Translations under genes and position numbers: made by a program
Notes under the pieces: generated by a model
Database searches by the model: none
What the model saw: only the letters and a program-made list of their open reading frames with translations
What the model was told of the DNA's origin: nothing
Origin: CAYOWQ01 sp964407695
Lineage (GTDB): Bacteria; Planctomycetota; Phycisphaerae; Phycisphaerales; SM1A02
Direction: 5' to 3'
NCBI GenBank assembly: GCA_964407695.1
Contig: CAYOWQ010000010.1
Coordinates: 1-64,000 of the forward strand
Length of the DNA stretch: 64,000 nt
Shown here: one piece after another, positions 8,477-18,037 of the stretch
Numbering within the stretch: position 1 is the first letter of the stretch
Layout of the letters: each line of letters starts with the position of its first letter

Positions 8477-9168
8477 TCCGGATCCCGCGCCCGTTTCGGA
8501 TTTTCGTGGTGTTGGCGGTGCTGTTCTCATTTGTGCCGCTGGCGTGGATTGCGTACGTGCGGTCGAAGCCCGCTGAGACGCGACGGATCCACATTCTCCA
8601 GGACATGGACAACCAGGCCAGGTTCAAGTCGCAGCAGGTGAACCTGCTGTTCGCCGACGGTCGGGCGATGCGCCCGCCGGTTGAGGGAACCGTGGCGCGA
8701 GGCGAGCAGAGGGAGCGGACGGCCTATGAATTCGGGCTGGATTCCTCGGGCGAGTGGGTGACGTCTGTGCCGATGCAGCTTTCGATGGAGCTGATGGAGC
8801 GGGGACGGGAACGGTTCAATATCTATTGCTCGGTGTGTCACGGCAAATCGGGCTATGGCGACGGCATCGTGCATCGACGGGCGACGGCGCTGGTGGAGAA
8901 TGCAACCGGCCCGGTGAACGGGACGGTGTGGGTGCAGCCGAAGTCGCTGCATGATGCGACGGTTCGAGATCAGCCGCCGGGCCAGATTTTCAACACGGTG
9001 ACCTATGGCATTCGCAACATGTCGGGGTATGCCGCCCAGGTTCCGACGGAGGACCGGTGGTTGATCGTGGCGTACGTGAAGGCGCTGCAGCGCAGCCAGA
9101 ACGCGAAGATTTCCGATGTGCCTGCGGAGCGACAGAACGATTTGACCCGGGCGACAGAGTCCCGTTGA
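8473..9168 (+). CDS. actE: Alternative Complex III monoheme cytochrome c subunit ActE
   Basis: The 231-residue protein has an N-terminal membrane segment (FRIFVVLAVLFSFVPLAWIA) followed by a periplasmic cytochrome c domain with a single CxxCH site (CSVCH, residues 119-123) and the typical following GKSGYGDG. A probable axial methionine lies in the TYGIRNMSGYA segment. In Alternative Complex III this subunit, with ActA, delivers electrons to the terminal oxidase or a mobile carrier. The start codon overlaps the actD stop. Confidence 0.9.
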   Translation: MIRIPRPFRIFVVLAVLFSFVPLAWIAYVRSKPAETRRIHILQDMDNQARFKSQQVNLLFADGRAMRPPVEGTVARGEQRERTAYEFGLDSSGEWVTSVPMQLSMELMERGRERFNIYCSVCHGKSGYGDGIVHRRATALVENATGPVNGTVWVQPKSLHDATVRDQPPGQIFNTVTYGIRNMSGYAAQVPTEDRWLIVAYVKALQRSQNAKISDVPAERQNDLTRATESR

Positions 9169-9177
9169 GAGTGACCC

Positions 9178-10476
9178 ATGGCGACGGCACACACGATTGA
9201 TCTGACTTCAGAACGGACACGACTCGACGGGCTTGCGCCGAGGCTGGTGACGATGCTTGGCGCAGCGGGTGTGATCGGCATCGCGGCCTCCATTGTGCTG
9301 GGCTTCATGGACGGCGACAGTTCGCGGTTCTTCAAATCGTACCTGCATAATTTTGTGTTTATCGTGAGCTTGGCGCTGGGCGGGTTCTTCTTCACGTTTC
9401 TGCAGCACCTGACTCGGGCGGGCTGGAGCGTGGCGGTGCGGCGGCCTGCAGAGGCGGTGAGCGCCAATCTGATGTGGATCTGGGTGTTGTTTATTCCGAT
9501 CGCCGCGTTGTTCTTCCTGAACGGTCGACAGTCGACTCTGTTTCCCTGGGCCGACCTGCAGAGCATGAGCCCGTCCGAGGCGCATCTTGTGGAGAAGAAG
9601 GCGGCGTTCCTGAACGTGAACTTCTTCATGGCCCGTGCGGCGATCTATTTCGGGGTCTGGGCGATCCTGAGCTGGTTCTTCTATCGAAACTCGGTGTTGC
9701 AGGATCGGACGGGCGACCCGCGGCTGACCAGCAGGATGCAGACGATTGCCGCACCGTCGGCGATCCTGTTTGCCCTGACGGCGACGTTCGCCTCGATTGA
9801 CTGGATGATGTCGCTCTCGCCCGCGTGGTTCAGCACGATGTTCGGTGTGTATTTCTTCGCCGGGCTGTGCACGGGTTTCTTTGCTCTGAACATTCTGATC
9901 TTCGTGTACCTGCAGTCGCGGGGGCGACTGACCCAGGTGGTGAACAAGGAGCATTTTCAGGACCTCGGAAAGCTGCTCTTCGCGTTTGGCATCGTGTTCT
10001 GGGCGTATATCGCCTACAGCCAGTACATGCTGATCTGGTATGCGAACCTTCCGCCGGAGACGGCTTGGTTCATGCCGCGGTATGTGCATGGATGGGCGGG
10101 GGTGAGCTGGTTCCTGCTGGTTGGTCACTTTGTGGTTCCGTTCCTTTTCATGATCTCCAAGCACATCAAGCGGACCAAGCTGATGCTGGCCGCCGGCGCG
10201 GTGTGGATGCTCATGCTGCACTGGGTCGACCTGTACTGGCTGATCATGCCCACGGTGCCTCACGAGGTGCTGTCCAAGGTGGAGACGCTCTCGCAGTTGA
10301 GCGCCCAGACGACGAATGCGGACGTGAATTACGGGTGGAAGGTCTACGACTTCACGTGGCTTGTAGGACTGACGGGCATCTTCCTGGCGATGACGGTGTA
10401 TCGGCTCCGAGACAAGGAATTGATACCGGTGCGCGATCCGCGGCTGAAGGAATCACTGGCCTTCGAGAACATGTGA
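9178..10476 (+). CDS. actF: Alternative Complex III NrfD-like membrane subunit ActF
   Basis: The 432-residue protein has about ten predicted membrane helices and is the second, shorter NrfD-like subunit, a paralogue of ActC. Family landmarks include the RAGWSVAVRR loop, the ATFASIDWMMSLSPAWFSTMFG segment (given here in part) and YSQYMLIWYANLP. It is thought to form a second proton-conducting module facing ActC. The gene begins nine bases after actE, with a GAGAGTGA ribosome site. Confidence 0.91.
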   Translation: MATAHTIDLTSERTRLDGLAPRLVTMLGAAGVIGIAASIVLGFMDGDSSRFFKSYLHNFVFIVSLALGGFFFTFLQHLTRAGWSVAVRRPAEAVSANLMWIWVLFIPIAALFFLNGRQSTLFPWADLQSMSPSEAHLVEKKAAFLNVNFFMARAAIYFGVWAILSWFFYRNSVLQDRTGDPRLTSRMQTIAAPSAILFALTATFASIDWMMSLSPAWFSTMFGVYFFAGLCTGFFALNILIFVYLQSRGRLTQVVNKEHFQDLGKLLFAFGIVFWAYIAYSQYMLIWYANLPPETAWFMPRYVHGWAGVSWFLLVGHFVVPFLFMISKHIKRTKLMLAAGAVWMLMLHWVDLYWLIMPTVPHEVLSKVETLSQLSAQTTNADVNYGWKVYDFTWLVGLTGIFLAMTVYRLRDKELIPVRDPRLKESLAFENM

Positions 10477-10521
10477 TGCTGATTTCAAGCGTGCAACAAC
10501 TTCGATCACAGGTGAACGGCG

Positions 10522-10908
10522 ATGTCTGAGCAATTCGAACACAATCCCGGCGACCACGACGACCCCGTCGGCGATTCCACGTGGGCCATCGGCATCGGCG
10601 GCGCCTTCGTGCTGACCGTCCTGGTGATCTCGGTCGCGGTGTTGTTCTATCGGGCGGATTCGGAGCTGATCGACGAGCGAGTCGTGAGAGAGATGCCGAA
10701 AGAGTATCTCGATCTTCAGAAGCAGTGGGATGAGCAGTTGGTGAATTGGGGCACGGCCCCCGTGGTGGATGATGAAGGCAATCCGGTGATGGATGCCAAC
10801 GGCAAGCCGGCGAAGCGGATTCACATTCCGGTCAGGAATGCGATGGAACTGATCGTCAAGGAATCGGGAAAGGGCCCGGTTGCATCGGCCGGAGGCCATG
10901 AGCGCTGA
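10522..10908 (+). CDS. Small single-pass membrane protein of the respiratory operon
   Basis: The 128-residue protein has an acidic His/Asp-rich N-terminus (residues 1-20), one membrane helix (about 22-43), and a periplasmic tail ending in the segment IHIPVRNAMELIVKE. I cannot assign it to a named family. Its place between actF and the SCO gene, with 45 bases before and 3 bases after it, implies a role in assembly or linkage of Alternative Complex III with the oxidase. The IPV-x-x-AMELIV motif resembles short segments seen in other planctomycete respiratory proteins, as far as I recall. AGGTGAA precedes the ATG. Confidence 0.65.
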   Translation: MSEQFEHNPGDHDDPVGDSTWAIGIGGAFVLTVLVISVAVLFYRADSELIDERVVREMPKEYLDLQKQWDEQLVNWGTAPVVDDEGNPVMDANGKPAKRIHIPVRNAMELIVKESGKGPVASAGGHER

Positions 10909-10911
10909 GTG

Positions 10912-11805
10912 ATGAAAGTTGGTCGACGATTCATCCTCGGTCTGATCGTGCTCGGCTCGATGCTGGGATCGACCATGGCGCGCGCCCAGTACGGGGCTGC
11001 ACCGCCGGGAGGTCCGGGCCTTGATAACAGTGTTCCGCCGGAGATGGAAGGCGTGGACATCGTCGAGCATCTCGATGAGACACTGCCCCTCGACACGATG
11101 GTGATCGACGACACGGGGAAGCCGGTGGCACTGGGGTCATTCTTTCAGGGCCAGCGGCCGGTCATCCTCACGCTGAACTACTACACCTGTCCGATGCTGT
11201 GCACGCTGACGCTAAACGGGCTGGTGGATGCCCTGAAGAACATTGATTTCGAGCCGGGGAAGGACTTCACCTGGGTCAACGTCAGCATCAACCCGAAAGA
11301 CAGCCCGGAACTGGCGGCGGTGAAAGCTCGAAACTACGAGCTCGTGTATGAGCGTCCCGAGGCTGCCCGCGGCATTCACTTCATGGTGGCCGAGGAGGAG
11401 AAGAGCCGGCGCATCGCCGATGCCGTGGGCTATGGCTACCGATACGATGAACGTTCGGGCGAGTATGTCCACGCGTCGGCCATATTTCTCTGCACGCCGG
11501 ACGGGCGAATTTCTCGATATTTCTATGGCGTGAAGTTCGATCCGTCCACGCTGCGGCTGGGGCTGCTGGAGGCATCGGAGGGGAAGATCGGCACGACAGT
11601 GGATCGGTTCATCCTCTGGTGTCATCAGTTCGATCCCAAGAGCGGGTCGTATTCGCTGGCCGCGTTCCGACTCATGCAGTTGGGCGGTCTTTTGACGCTG
11701 GTGGTGATGGGCGGCGGGTTTGCGATGATGTGGCGGAAGGATCTGCTCGGGGCGAAGGCCGCAGGCGAGGAGTTGGGGGAGGGCCGAGCGGCCCCGACGC
11801 ATTGA
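10912..11805 (+). CDS. SCO1/SenC-family copper chaperone
   Basis: The 297-residue protein has a signal peptide ending near MARAQ, a thioredoxin-fold SCO domain with the copper-binding CxxxC motif (CPMLC, C93 and C97) and a downstream conserved His (EYVHASAIF), and a C-terminal membrane helix (about 254-276). It most likely delivers copper to the CuA site of the oxidase encoded next. ATG 10912 directly follows an in-frame GTG at 10909; either could be used. The C-terminal anchor is unlike SCO proteins that are anchored at the N-terminus, but this arrangement is known in bacteria with such clusters. Confidence 0.9.
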   Translation: MKVGRRFILGLIVLGSMLGSTMARAQYGAAPPGGPGLDNSVPPEMEGVDIVEHLDETLPLDTMVIDDTGKPVALGSFFQGQRPVILTLNYYTCPMLCTLTLNGLVDALKNIDFEPGKDFTWVNVSINPKDSPELAAVKARNYELVYERPEAARGIHFMVAEEEKSRRIADAVGYGYRYDERSGEYVHASAIFLCTPDGRISRYFYGVKFDPSTLRLGLLEASEGKIGTTVDRFILWCHQFDPKSGSYSLAAFRLMQLGGLLTLVVMGGGFAMMWRKDLLGAKAAGEELGEGRAAPTH

Positions 11806-11818
11806 TGGGAGTTCAACG

Positions 11819-13003
11819 ATGAACAGCATGCTTACACAACTTCTGATCAGCTCGTTCGGCACGGTCTTGCCGTCGAGTGGTCCTGCCCCGAAGACGTTCT
11901 GGCTTCCGCCGCAGGCCTCGACCGCCGCGGCCGGGGTTGACTGGCTGTTCATGGCGATTACGTACCTGTGCTATTTCTTCTTTGCGTTGATCGTGATTCT
12001 GATGGTGTATTTTTCGGTGAAGTACCGGCAGCGCGGGAAGGAGATTCACGCACACGGGCCGACGCACCATACGATGCTTGAATTGACGTGGAGCGGTCTG
12101 CCGCTGCTGCTGGTGATCGTGATGTTCTATGTCGGGTTCCGGGACTACCTGAATCTCTCAACGCCGCCGCTGAACGCCTACCCCATCGAGGTGACGGCGA
12201 AGCAGTGGTCATGGGACTTCAAGTACCCCAACGGGGCGACGTCGACGAACACGGATCCTGACGGACTCGTGGTCCCCGCGGGGCGTCCGGTGAAGATTGT
12301 GTTGCGAGCGGTCGATGTGCTGCACAGCTTCTATGTCGCGGATTTTCGGGTGAAGAAGGATGCGGTGCCGGGGCGCGTGTCGTATGTGTGGTTTGAAGCG
12401 CCGTACGAGGCGGGGAAGCTGCAATACAGCGAGGCGGAGAAGGGGTACGTCATTGCAGAGAAGAGTGACGCCGATTTCCACTGGCTCTTCTGCACCGAGT
12501 ATTGCGGCATGGACCATTCGAAGATGAATGGCAAGGTGCACGTGCTCGACCCGGCGGATTTCGAAACGTGGCTCGCGGAGAAGGCGAAGTGGCTGGACAA
12601 GATTCCGGCAGAGGAACTGTATTGGAAGGCGGGCCCGAAGCTCTACGCCCGATGCAGCCAGTGTCATTCGCTCGACGGCTCTGTCGGCATCGGACCCAGC
12701 TGGGGACCGATCAAGGGCTATCAGGGCAAGACCATCTGGGAACGATTGCAGAACAAGGAAATGAAGTTCTCGGATGGCCGCGGGTATGCGGACATGATCG
12801 GTGAGGGCAAGGAGTTCAGCACGCCGGAGGAGTACATCGAGAACTCGATCAAGTTCCCTGGAAATCACCTGGTGAACGGATTCGGCAATGCGATGCCGAC
12901 GTTCAAGGGAGCGATTCCGGAGCCGGGCATCCGGGCGATCATCGGTTTCATGCAGCATCTCGACGAGTTTGACGCCAAGGGCCAGTTGAAAGTGAAGAAG
13001 TAG
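11819..13003 (+). CDS. ctaC: caa3-type cytochrome c oxidase subunit II with fused cytochrome c
   Basis: The 394-residue protein has two N-terminal membrane helices, then a cupredoxin domain holding the binuclear CuA site: H169, C225, E227, C229, H233 and M236 (in CTEYCGMDHSKM). A C-terminal cytochrome c domain carries a CxxCH site at 279-283 (CSQCH). The fused heme domain makes this a caa3-type subunit II, able to take electrons directly from the Alternative Complex III hemes. GGGAG precedes the ATG by eight bases. Confidence 0.95.
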   Translation: MNSMLTQLLISSFGTVLPSSGPAPKTFWLPPQASTAAAGVDWLFMAITYLCYFFFALIVILMVYFSVKYRQRGKEIHAHGPTHHTMLELTWSGLPLLLVIVMFYVGFRDYLNLSTPPLNAYPIEVTAKQWSWDFKYPNGATSTNTDPDGLVVPAGRPVKIVLRAVDVLHSFYVADFRVKKDAVPGRVSYVWFEAPYEAGKLQYSEAEKGYVIAEKSDADFHWLFCTEYCGMDHSKMNGKVHVLDPADFETWLAEKAKWLDKIPAEELYWKAGPKLYARCSQCHSLDGSVGIGPSWGPIKGYQGKTIWERLQNKEMKFSDGRGYADMIGEGKEFSTPEEYIENSIKFPGNHLVNGFGNAMPTFKGAIPEPGIRAIIGFMQHLDEFDAKGQLKVKK

Positions 13004-13032
13004 TTCCCCAAGCCTCGAAGAAGGCATCTGTT

Positions 13033-14736
<1,704 letters not shown>

Positions 14737-14739
14737 CAC

Positions 14740-15723
14740 GTGACGACGATTTCCGCACAACCGCATTCGGCAGGTGATGGCCACGGCCACGGTCATGACC
14801 ATCCCAAGAATCTGGCGCATCACTTTGATACGCCTCAGCAGCAGTTTGAATCGGGCAAGCTGGGGATGTGGCTGTTTCTGGCGACGGAAATTCTGTTCTT
14901 CGGCGGGCTGTTCTGCGCGTATGCGGTGATTCGTCACCTGTATCCGGAGATTTTCTCGTTCAGCGCGAATTACCTTGACACGGTGATGGGCGGCATCAAC
15001 ACGTGCGTGCTGATTCTCAGTTCGCTGACGATGGCGCTGGCGGTGCGATTTGCGCAGGTGTCGAAGAAGGGCCCGATGCTGATCTGCCTCGTGCTGACGC
15101 TTGCCGGCGCTGCGGGGTTCCTGGTCATCAAGTATTTTGAGTACTCGCACAAGATCCACAGTCACCTCGTCTGGGGTGCGGGCTACTACGTGCCGTCTGA
15201 GCACGGAGAAGGTCATGGTGGAACTCATGGCGAGATGGCCGTGCCAGCCCCTGAAGGGACGATGGCCGGAGGGGCCGCCGCGGGCGAGCCGGCAGCGGAG
15301 CCTGCGGATGGGGTTGCCACCGCGGTGATTGCTCCGATGACGGATCTTCCGCCGATCAGCGGCCCCAAGGTTGATGCTCCGGCGATTTCGGCCGCCCCCA
15401 CGGGTCCGGGTGGGTTCATGACCGATCCTCCGACGCCGAAGGACCATCATGCATTCGGGAATGGAGAGCCGCCGCCGCATCTTCAGAATCCGGATCGTCC
15501 GCCGAATGCACACCTGTTCTTCGCGGTGTATTACTGCATGACCGGTTTACACGGCATCCACGTGGTCGTAGGCATGGTGGTGATCACCTGGCTGATCATT
15601 CGTGGCGCCAGGGGAGATTTCGATTCCGAGTACTACACGCCGGTGGACCTTGTGGGTCTGTACTGGCACATCGTCGACCTGATCTGGATCTTCCTGTTCC
15701 CGCTGTTCTACCTGATTCACTGA
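14740..15723 (+). CDS. ctaE: Cytochrome c oxidase subunit III with a large insertion
   Basis: The 327-residue protein begins with a His-rich tail (GHGHGHDH), followed by subunit III helices (LGMWLFLATEILFF and later) and the typical end (YWHIVDLIWIFLFPLFYLIH). Between helices, residues of about 152-255 form a Pro/Ala/Gly-rich stretch with almost no hydrophobic run; this is not part of the normal subunit III fold. The start is GTG at 14740, three bases after the ctaD stop, with AAAGGCGG upstream. The ATG-rich His segment could bind metal, which is inference. Confidence 0.92.
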   Translation: MTTISAQPHSAGDGHGHGHDHPKNLAHHFDTPQQQFESGKLGMWLFLATEILFFGGLFCAYAVIRHLYPEIFSFSANYLDTVMGGINTCVLILSSLTMALAVRFAQVSKKGPMLICLVLTLAGAAGFLVIKYFEYSHKIHSHLVWGAGYYVPSEHGEGHGGTHGEMAVPAPEGTMAGGAAAGEPAAEPADGVATAVIAPMTDLPPISGPKVDAPAISAAPTGPGGFMTDPPTPKDHHAFGNGEPPPHLQNPDRPPNAHLFFAVYYCMTGLHGIHVVVGMVVITWLIIRGARGDFDSEYYTPVDLVGLYWHIVDLIWIFLFPLFYLIH

Positions 15724-15757
15724 CCTGAGATTTCAGGCACCTCTCGAGGCCCTCCGC

Positions 15758-16153
15758 ATGGCACACACATCTCATGGCCATGAGCCGCATCCAACCGTCG
15801 GCCACCTGGTTCCATACAGCGCGCTGTTTGGGACGGCGGCTGCACTTCTTGTTCTGACGGCGCTCACCGTGGCGGTGCGCTTCGTTGATCTTGGCGAAGC
15901 GAACATCTTTGTCGCCCTGGGGATTGCCGTGGTGAAGGCGACGCTTGTTTCGCTGTTCTTCATGCACCTGTGGTGGGACCGACCGTTCAATTCGTTCGCG
16001 TTTGTGGCGTCGATCGCGTTCGTGGGCCTGTTCATCGCATTCGCGATGATGGACTCTTCGGCGTATCACCCGGACGTTGACCGTGGACCGGCGGAGGGCA
16101 TTGCAACCATGGACCAGGCGGCCGCAGCCGGTCAGGCGCCGGCGGCCCATTAA
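15758..16153 (+). CDS. ctaF: Cytochrome c oxidase subunit IV
   Basis: The 131-residue protein has a His-rich N-terminus (SHGHEPHPTVGHL) and three membrane helices, with the prokaryotic subunit IV motif (VKATLVSLFFMHLWWD) around residues 58-73. It is a small accessory subunit that stabilises the oxidase. It ends in an Ala-rich tail. The gene sits 34 bases after ctaE. Confidence 0.88.
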   Translation: MAHTSHGHEPHPTVGHLVPYSALFGTAAALLVLTALTVAVRFVDLGEANIFVALGIAVVKATLVSLFFMHLWWDRPFNSFAFVASIAFVGLFIAFAMMDSSAYHPDVDRGPAEGIATMDQAAAAGQAPAAH

Positions 16154-16192
16154 CGGGCCAGGCCGACGATCGGCCAGGCGGGGTCAGTTCGA

Positions 16193-16792
16193 GTGACTGC
16201 ACAACCACGCGACCCATTCATCGAGCCGACGGCCAGGGCTGCAGCAGCGCGCTGGGGGATGGTGTTGTTCCTGATTTCGCTGGGGATGGTCTTCGCGGCG
16301 ACGCTCGTGGGGCTGATGGTGGTCCGGCTGAATCGAAACGAGGAGGCATCGTGGCTTCCGGCAAACGCGCCGGCGCTTCCCGCGGGGCTGACTCTTTCGA
16401 CGGTGTTCCTGGTCACTTCGAGCGTGACCTATATGCGCGCCCTCGGACACCTGCGGCAGGACCGGACACGGGCGTTTGCCCGGTGGATGGTCGTGACGTT
16501 TGGGTTGGCGCTGTTCTTTCTCCTCGTTCAGGGAACGTGCTGGTGGGTCCTGATCGGAGGACAGCTGACCCTGCGCAGCGGCATGTACGGATGGCTGTTC
16601 TATGTGCTGACGGGACTGCACGCGGTGCACGTCATCGGGGGATTGATTCCCATGGGAATCGTCGTCCGACGATCGATTCGCGGTTGGTACGACGCATCGA
16701 ACCGACTCGGGGTGGAACTGGTGGCCATGTATTGGCACTTCCTCGACGTCGTCTGGCTGATTCTGTTCGGTGCGCTGCTGCTTGCCCGCTAG
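16193..16792 (+). CDS. Second, short cytochrome c oxidase subunit III-like protein
   Basis: The 199-residue protein has five membrane helices and the heme-copper oxidase subunit III pattern (WGMVLFLISLGMVFAA, TGLHAVHVIGG, and ELVAMYWHFLDVVWLILF). It lacks the insertion of the first subunit III. The start is GTG 16193. It is the last gene of the respiratory operon and ends one base before the convergent gspF stop. It may be an alternative or additional subunit of the same oxidase; the sequence does not say which. Confidence 0.85.
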   Translation: MTAQPRDPFIEPTARAAAARWGMVLFLISLGMVFAATLVGLMVVRLNRNEEASWLPANAPALPAGLTLSTVFLVTSSVTYMRALGHLRQDRTRAFARWMVVTFGLALFFLLVQGTCWWVLIGGQLTLRSGMYGWLFYVLTGLHAVHVIGGLIPMGIVVRRSIRGWYDASNRLGVELVAMYWHFLDVVWLILFGALLLAR

Positions 16793-16793
16793 A

Positions 16794-18032
16794 TCAATGG
16801 GCGATGACCTTGCTCATGCTGAAGACAGGCAGGAGCAGGGCGAGGGCGATGCCGCCCACGACAACGCCCATGATGCAGATCATCAGCGGTTCCAAGATGG
16901 TGGCCACCTGCTTCACCGCAGCCTCGAGCTCCTCCTCGCTGAATTCGGCGATCTTGGACATGACTTCGCCGAGCCGTCCGGAGCGCTCGCCCGCGCTGAT
17001 CATCGACGTGACGCTGGGTGGGATCAGGCCGTTGCCCATGAGCGCGTCGGAGATCTGACGGCCGTCGCGAACGCCTGTCTCCACGCTGTCCCAGAGACGG
17101 TCGTAGAGCCGATTGTTGGTGACACCGCGACAGATGGAGATGATGTCAAGAAGGTTGACGCCGGATGAGACGAGCGTGGCCATGGTTCGCGCTGCCCGGG
17201 TGAGGTATACATGGCCGTACAGGATGCGCAGCACCGGGAGACGGAGTCGCGCCCAATCGATGGCGTACCGACCTCCGGGGGTGCGAATCCAGAGGACCAG
17301 GGCAATGCCGAAGGTAATGGCGGCAGGGACGTAGAACATCCACTGGTGCTGGAGGAAATTGCTTACGGCCATGAGGATGCGCGTGGGCTTGGGAAGGCTG
17401 GCTCCGCGGCTGGCATACAAGGCGCTGAATCGCGGAAGCACGAAGATCATCAGGAACAGCGTGAGACTGAAACCGATGACCATCATGAATGCGGGGTAGG
17501 CGAGGGCGCCGCGCATCTGTCGCGCGGTGCGGCGTTCCTTGGCGAGATAGTCGCCCACCCGACCGAGCATCATCGCCATGGTGCCGGAGGCTTCCGACGC
17601 CTTCATCAGGCTGACGATCATGGGCTGAAACACGCGGGGCCATCGCGACATGGCGGCGGAAATTGGTTCACCGGACTGAATATCGTCGCGCATGACTTCG
17701 AGGACCTGTCGAAACGCCGGCGAGGGAGTCTGGCGGCAGAATGCGTCGAGGGCTTCGACAAGAGGGACTCCGGTCTCAAGCATCACGGACAGTTGCTGAC
17801 AGAATGCGATGACGTCATCGCGCTTGACGCGACGGGCCGCTTCGGCTCGACGAACCTGCACCGGGTCGAAGGCGGCGGCTTGAAGGCCGTGCTCCTGAAC
17901 GGAGAGGACGATCTTGCCCTCGCCGCGCAGCCGGGCGCCGACTTCATCGGAGCTACCCGCGACGAGCGTTCCGCTGGCGACCTGGCCGGCGGCGTCTCGA
18001 ACTCGATAGGCATATGTGGCTTTGGCGGGCAT
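16794..18032 (-). CDS. gspF: Type II secretion inner-membrane platform protein GspF
   Basis: The 412-residue protein has the GspF/PilC layout: an N-terminal domain (AYRVRDAAGQVASGTL), then two repeated cytoplasmic helical domains (FCQQLSVMLETGVPLVEAL and its second copy TMATLVSSGVNLLDII) separated and followed by three membrane helices. It anchors the GspE ATPase and guides pseudopilus assembly. It lies five bases after gspE and is the last gene of the minus-strand operon, meeting the respiratory operon tail to tail. Confidence 0.94.
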   Translation of the reverse strand: MPAKATYAYRVRDAAGQVASGTLVAGSSDEVGARLRGEGKIVLSVQEHGLQAAAFDPVQVRRAEAARRVKRDDVIAFCQQLSVMLETGVPLVEALDAFCRQTPSPAFRQVLEVMRDDIQSGEPISAAMSRWPRVFQPMIVSLMKASEASGTMAMMLGRVGDYLAKERRTARQMRGALAYPAFMMVIGFSLTLFLMIFVLPRFSALYASRGASLPKPTRILMAVSNFLQHQWMFYVPAAITFGIALVLWIRTPGGRYAIDWARLRLPVLRILYGHVYLTRAARTMATLVSSGVNLLDIISICRGVTNNRLYDRLWDSVETGVRDGRQISDALMGNGLIPPSVTSMISAGERSGRLGEVMSKIAEFSEEELEAAVKQVATILEPLMICIMGVVVGGIALALLLPVFSMSKVIAH

Positions 18033-18037
18033 GATGG

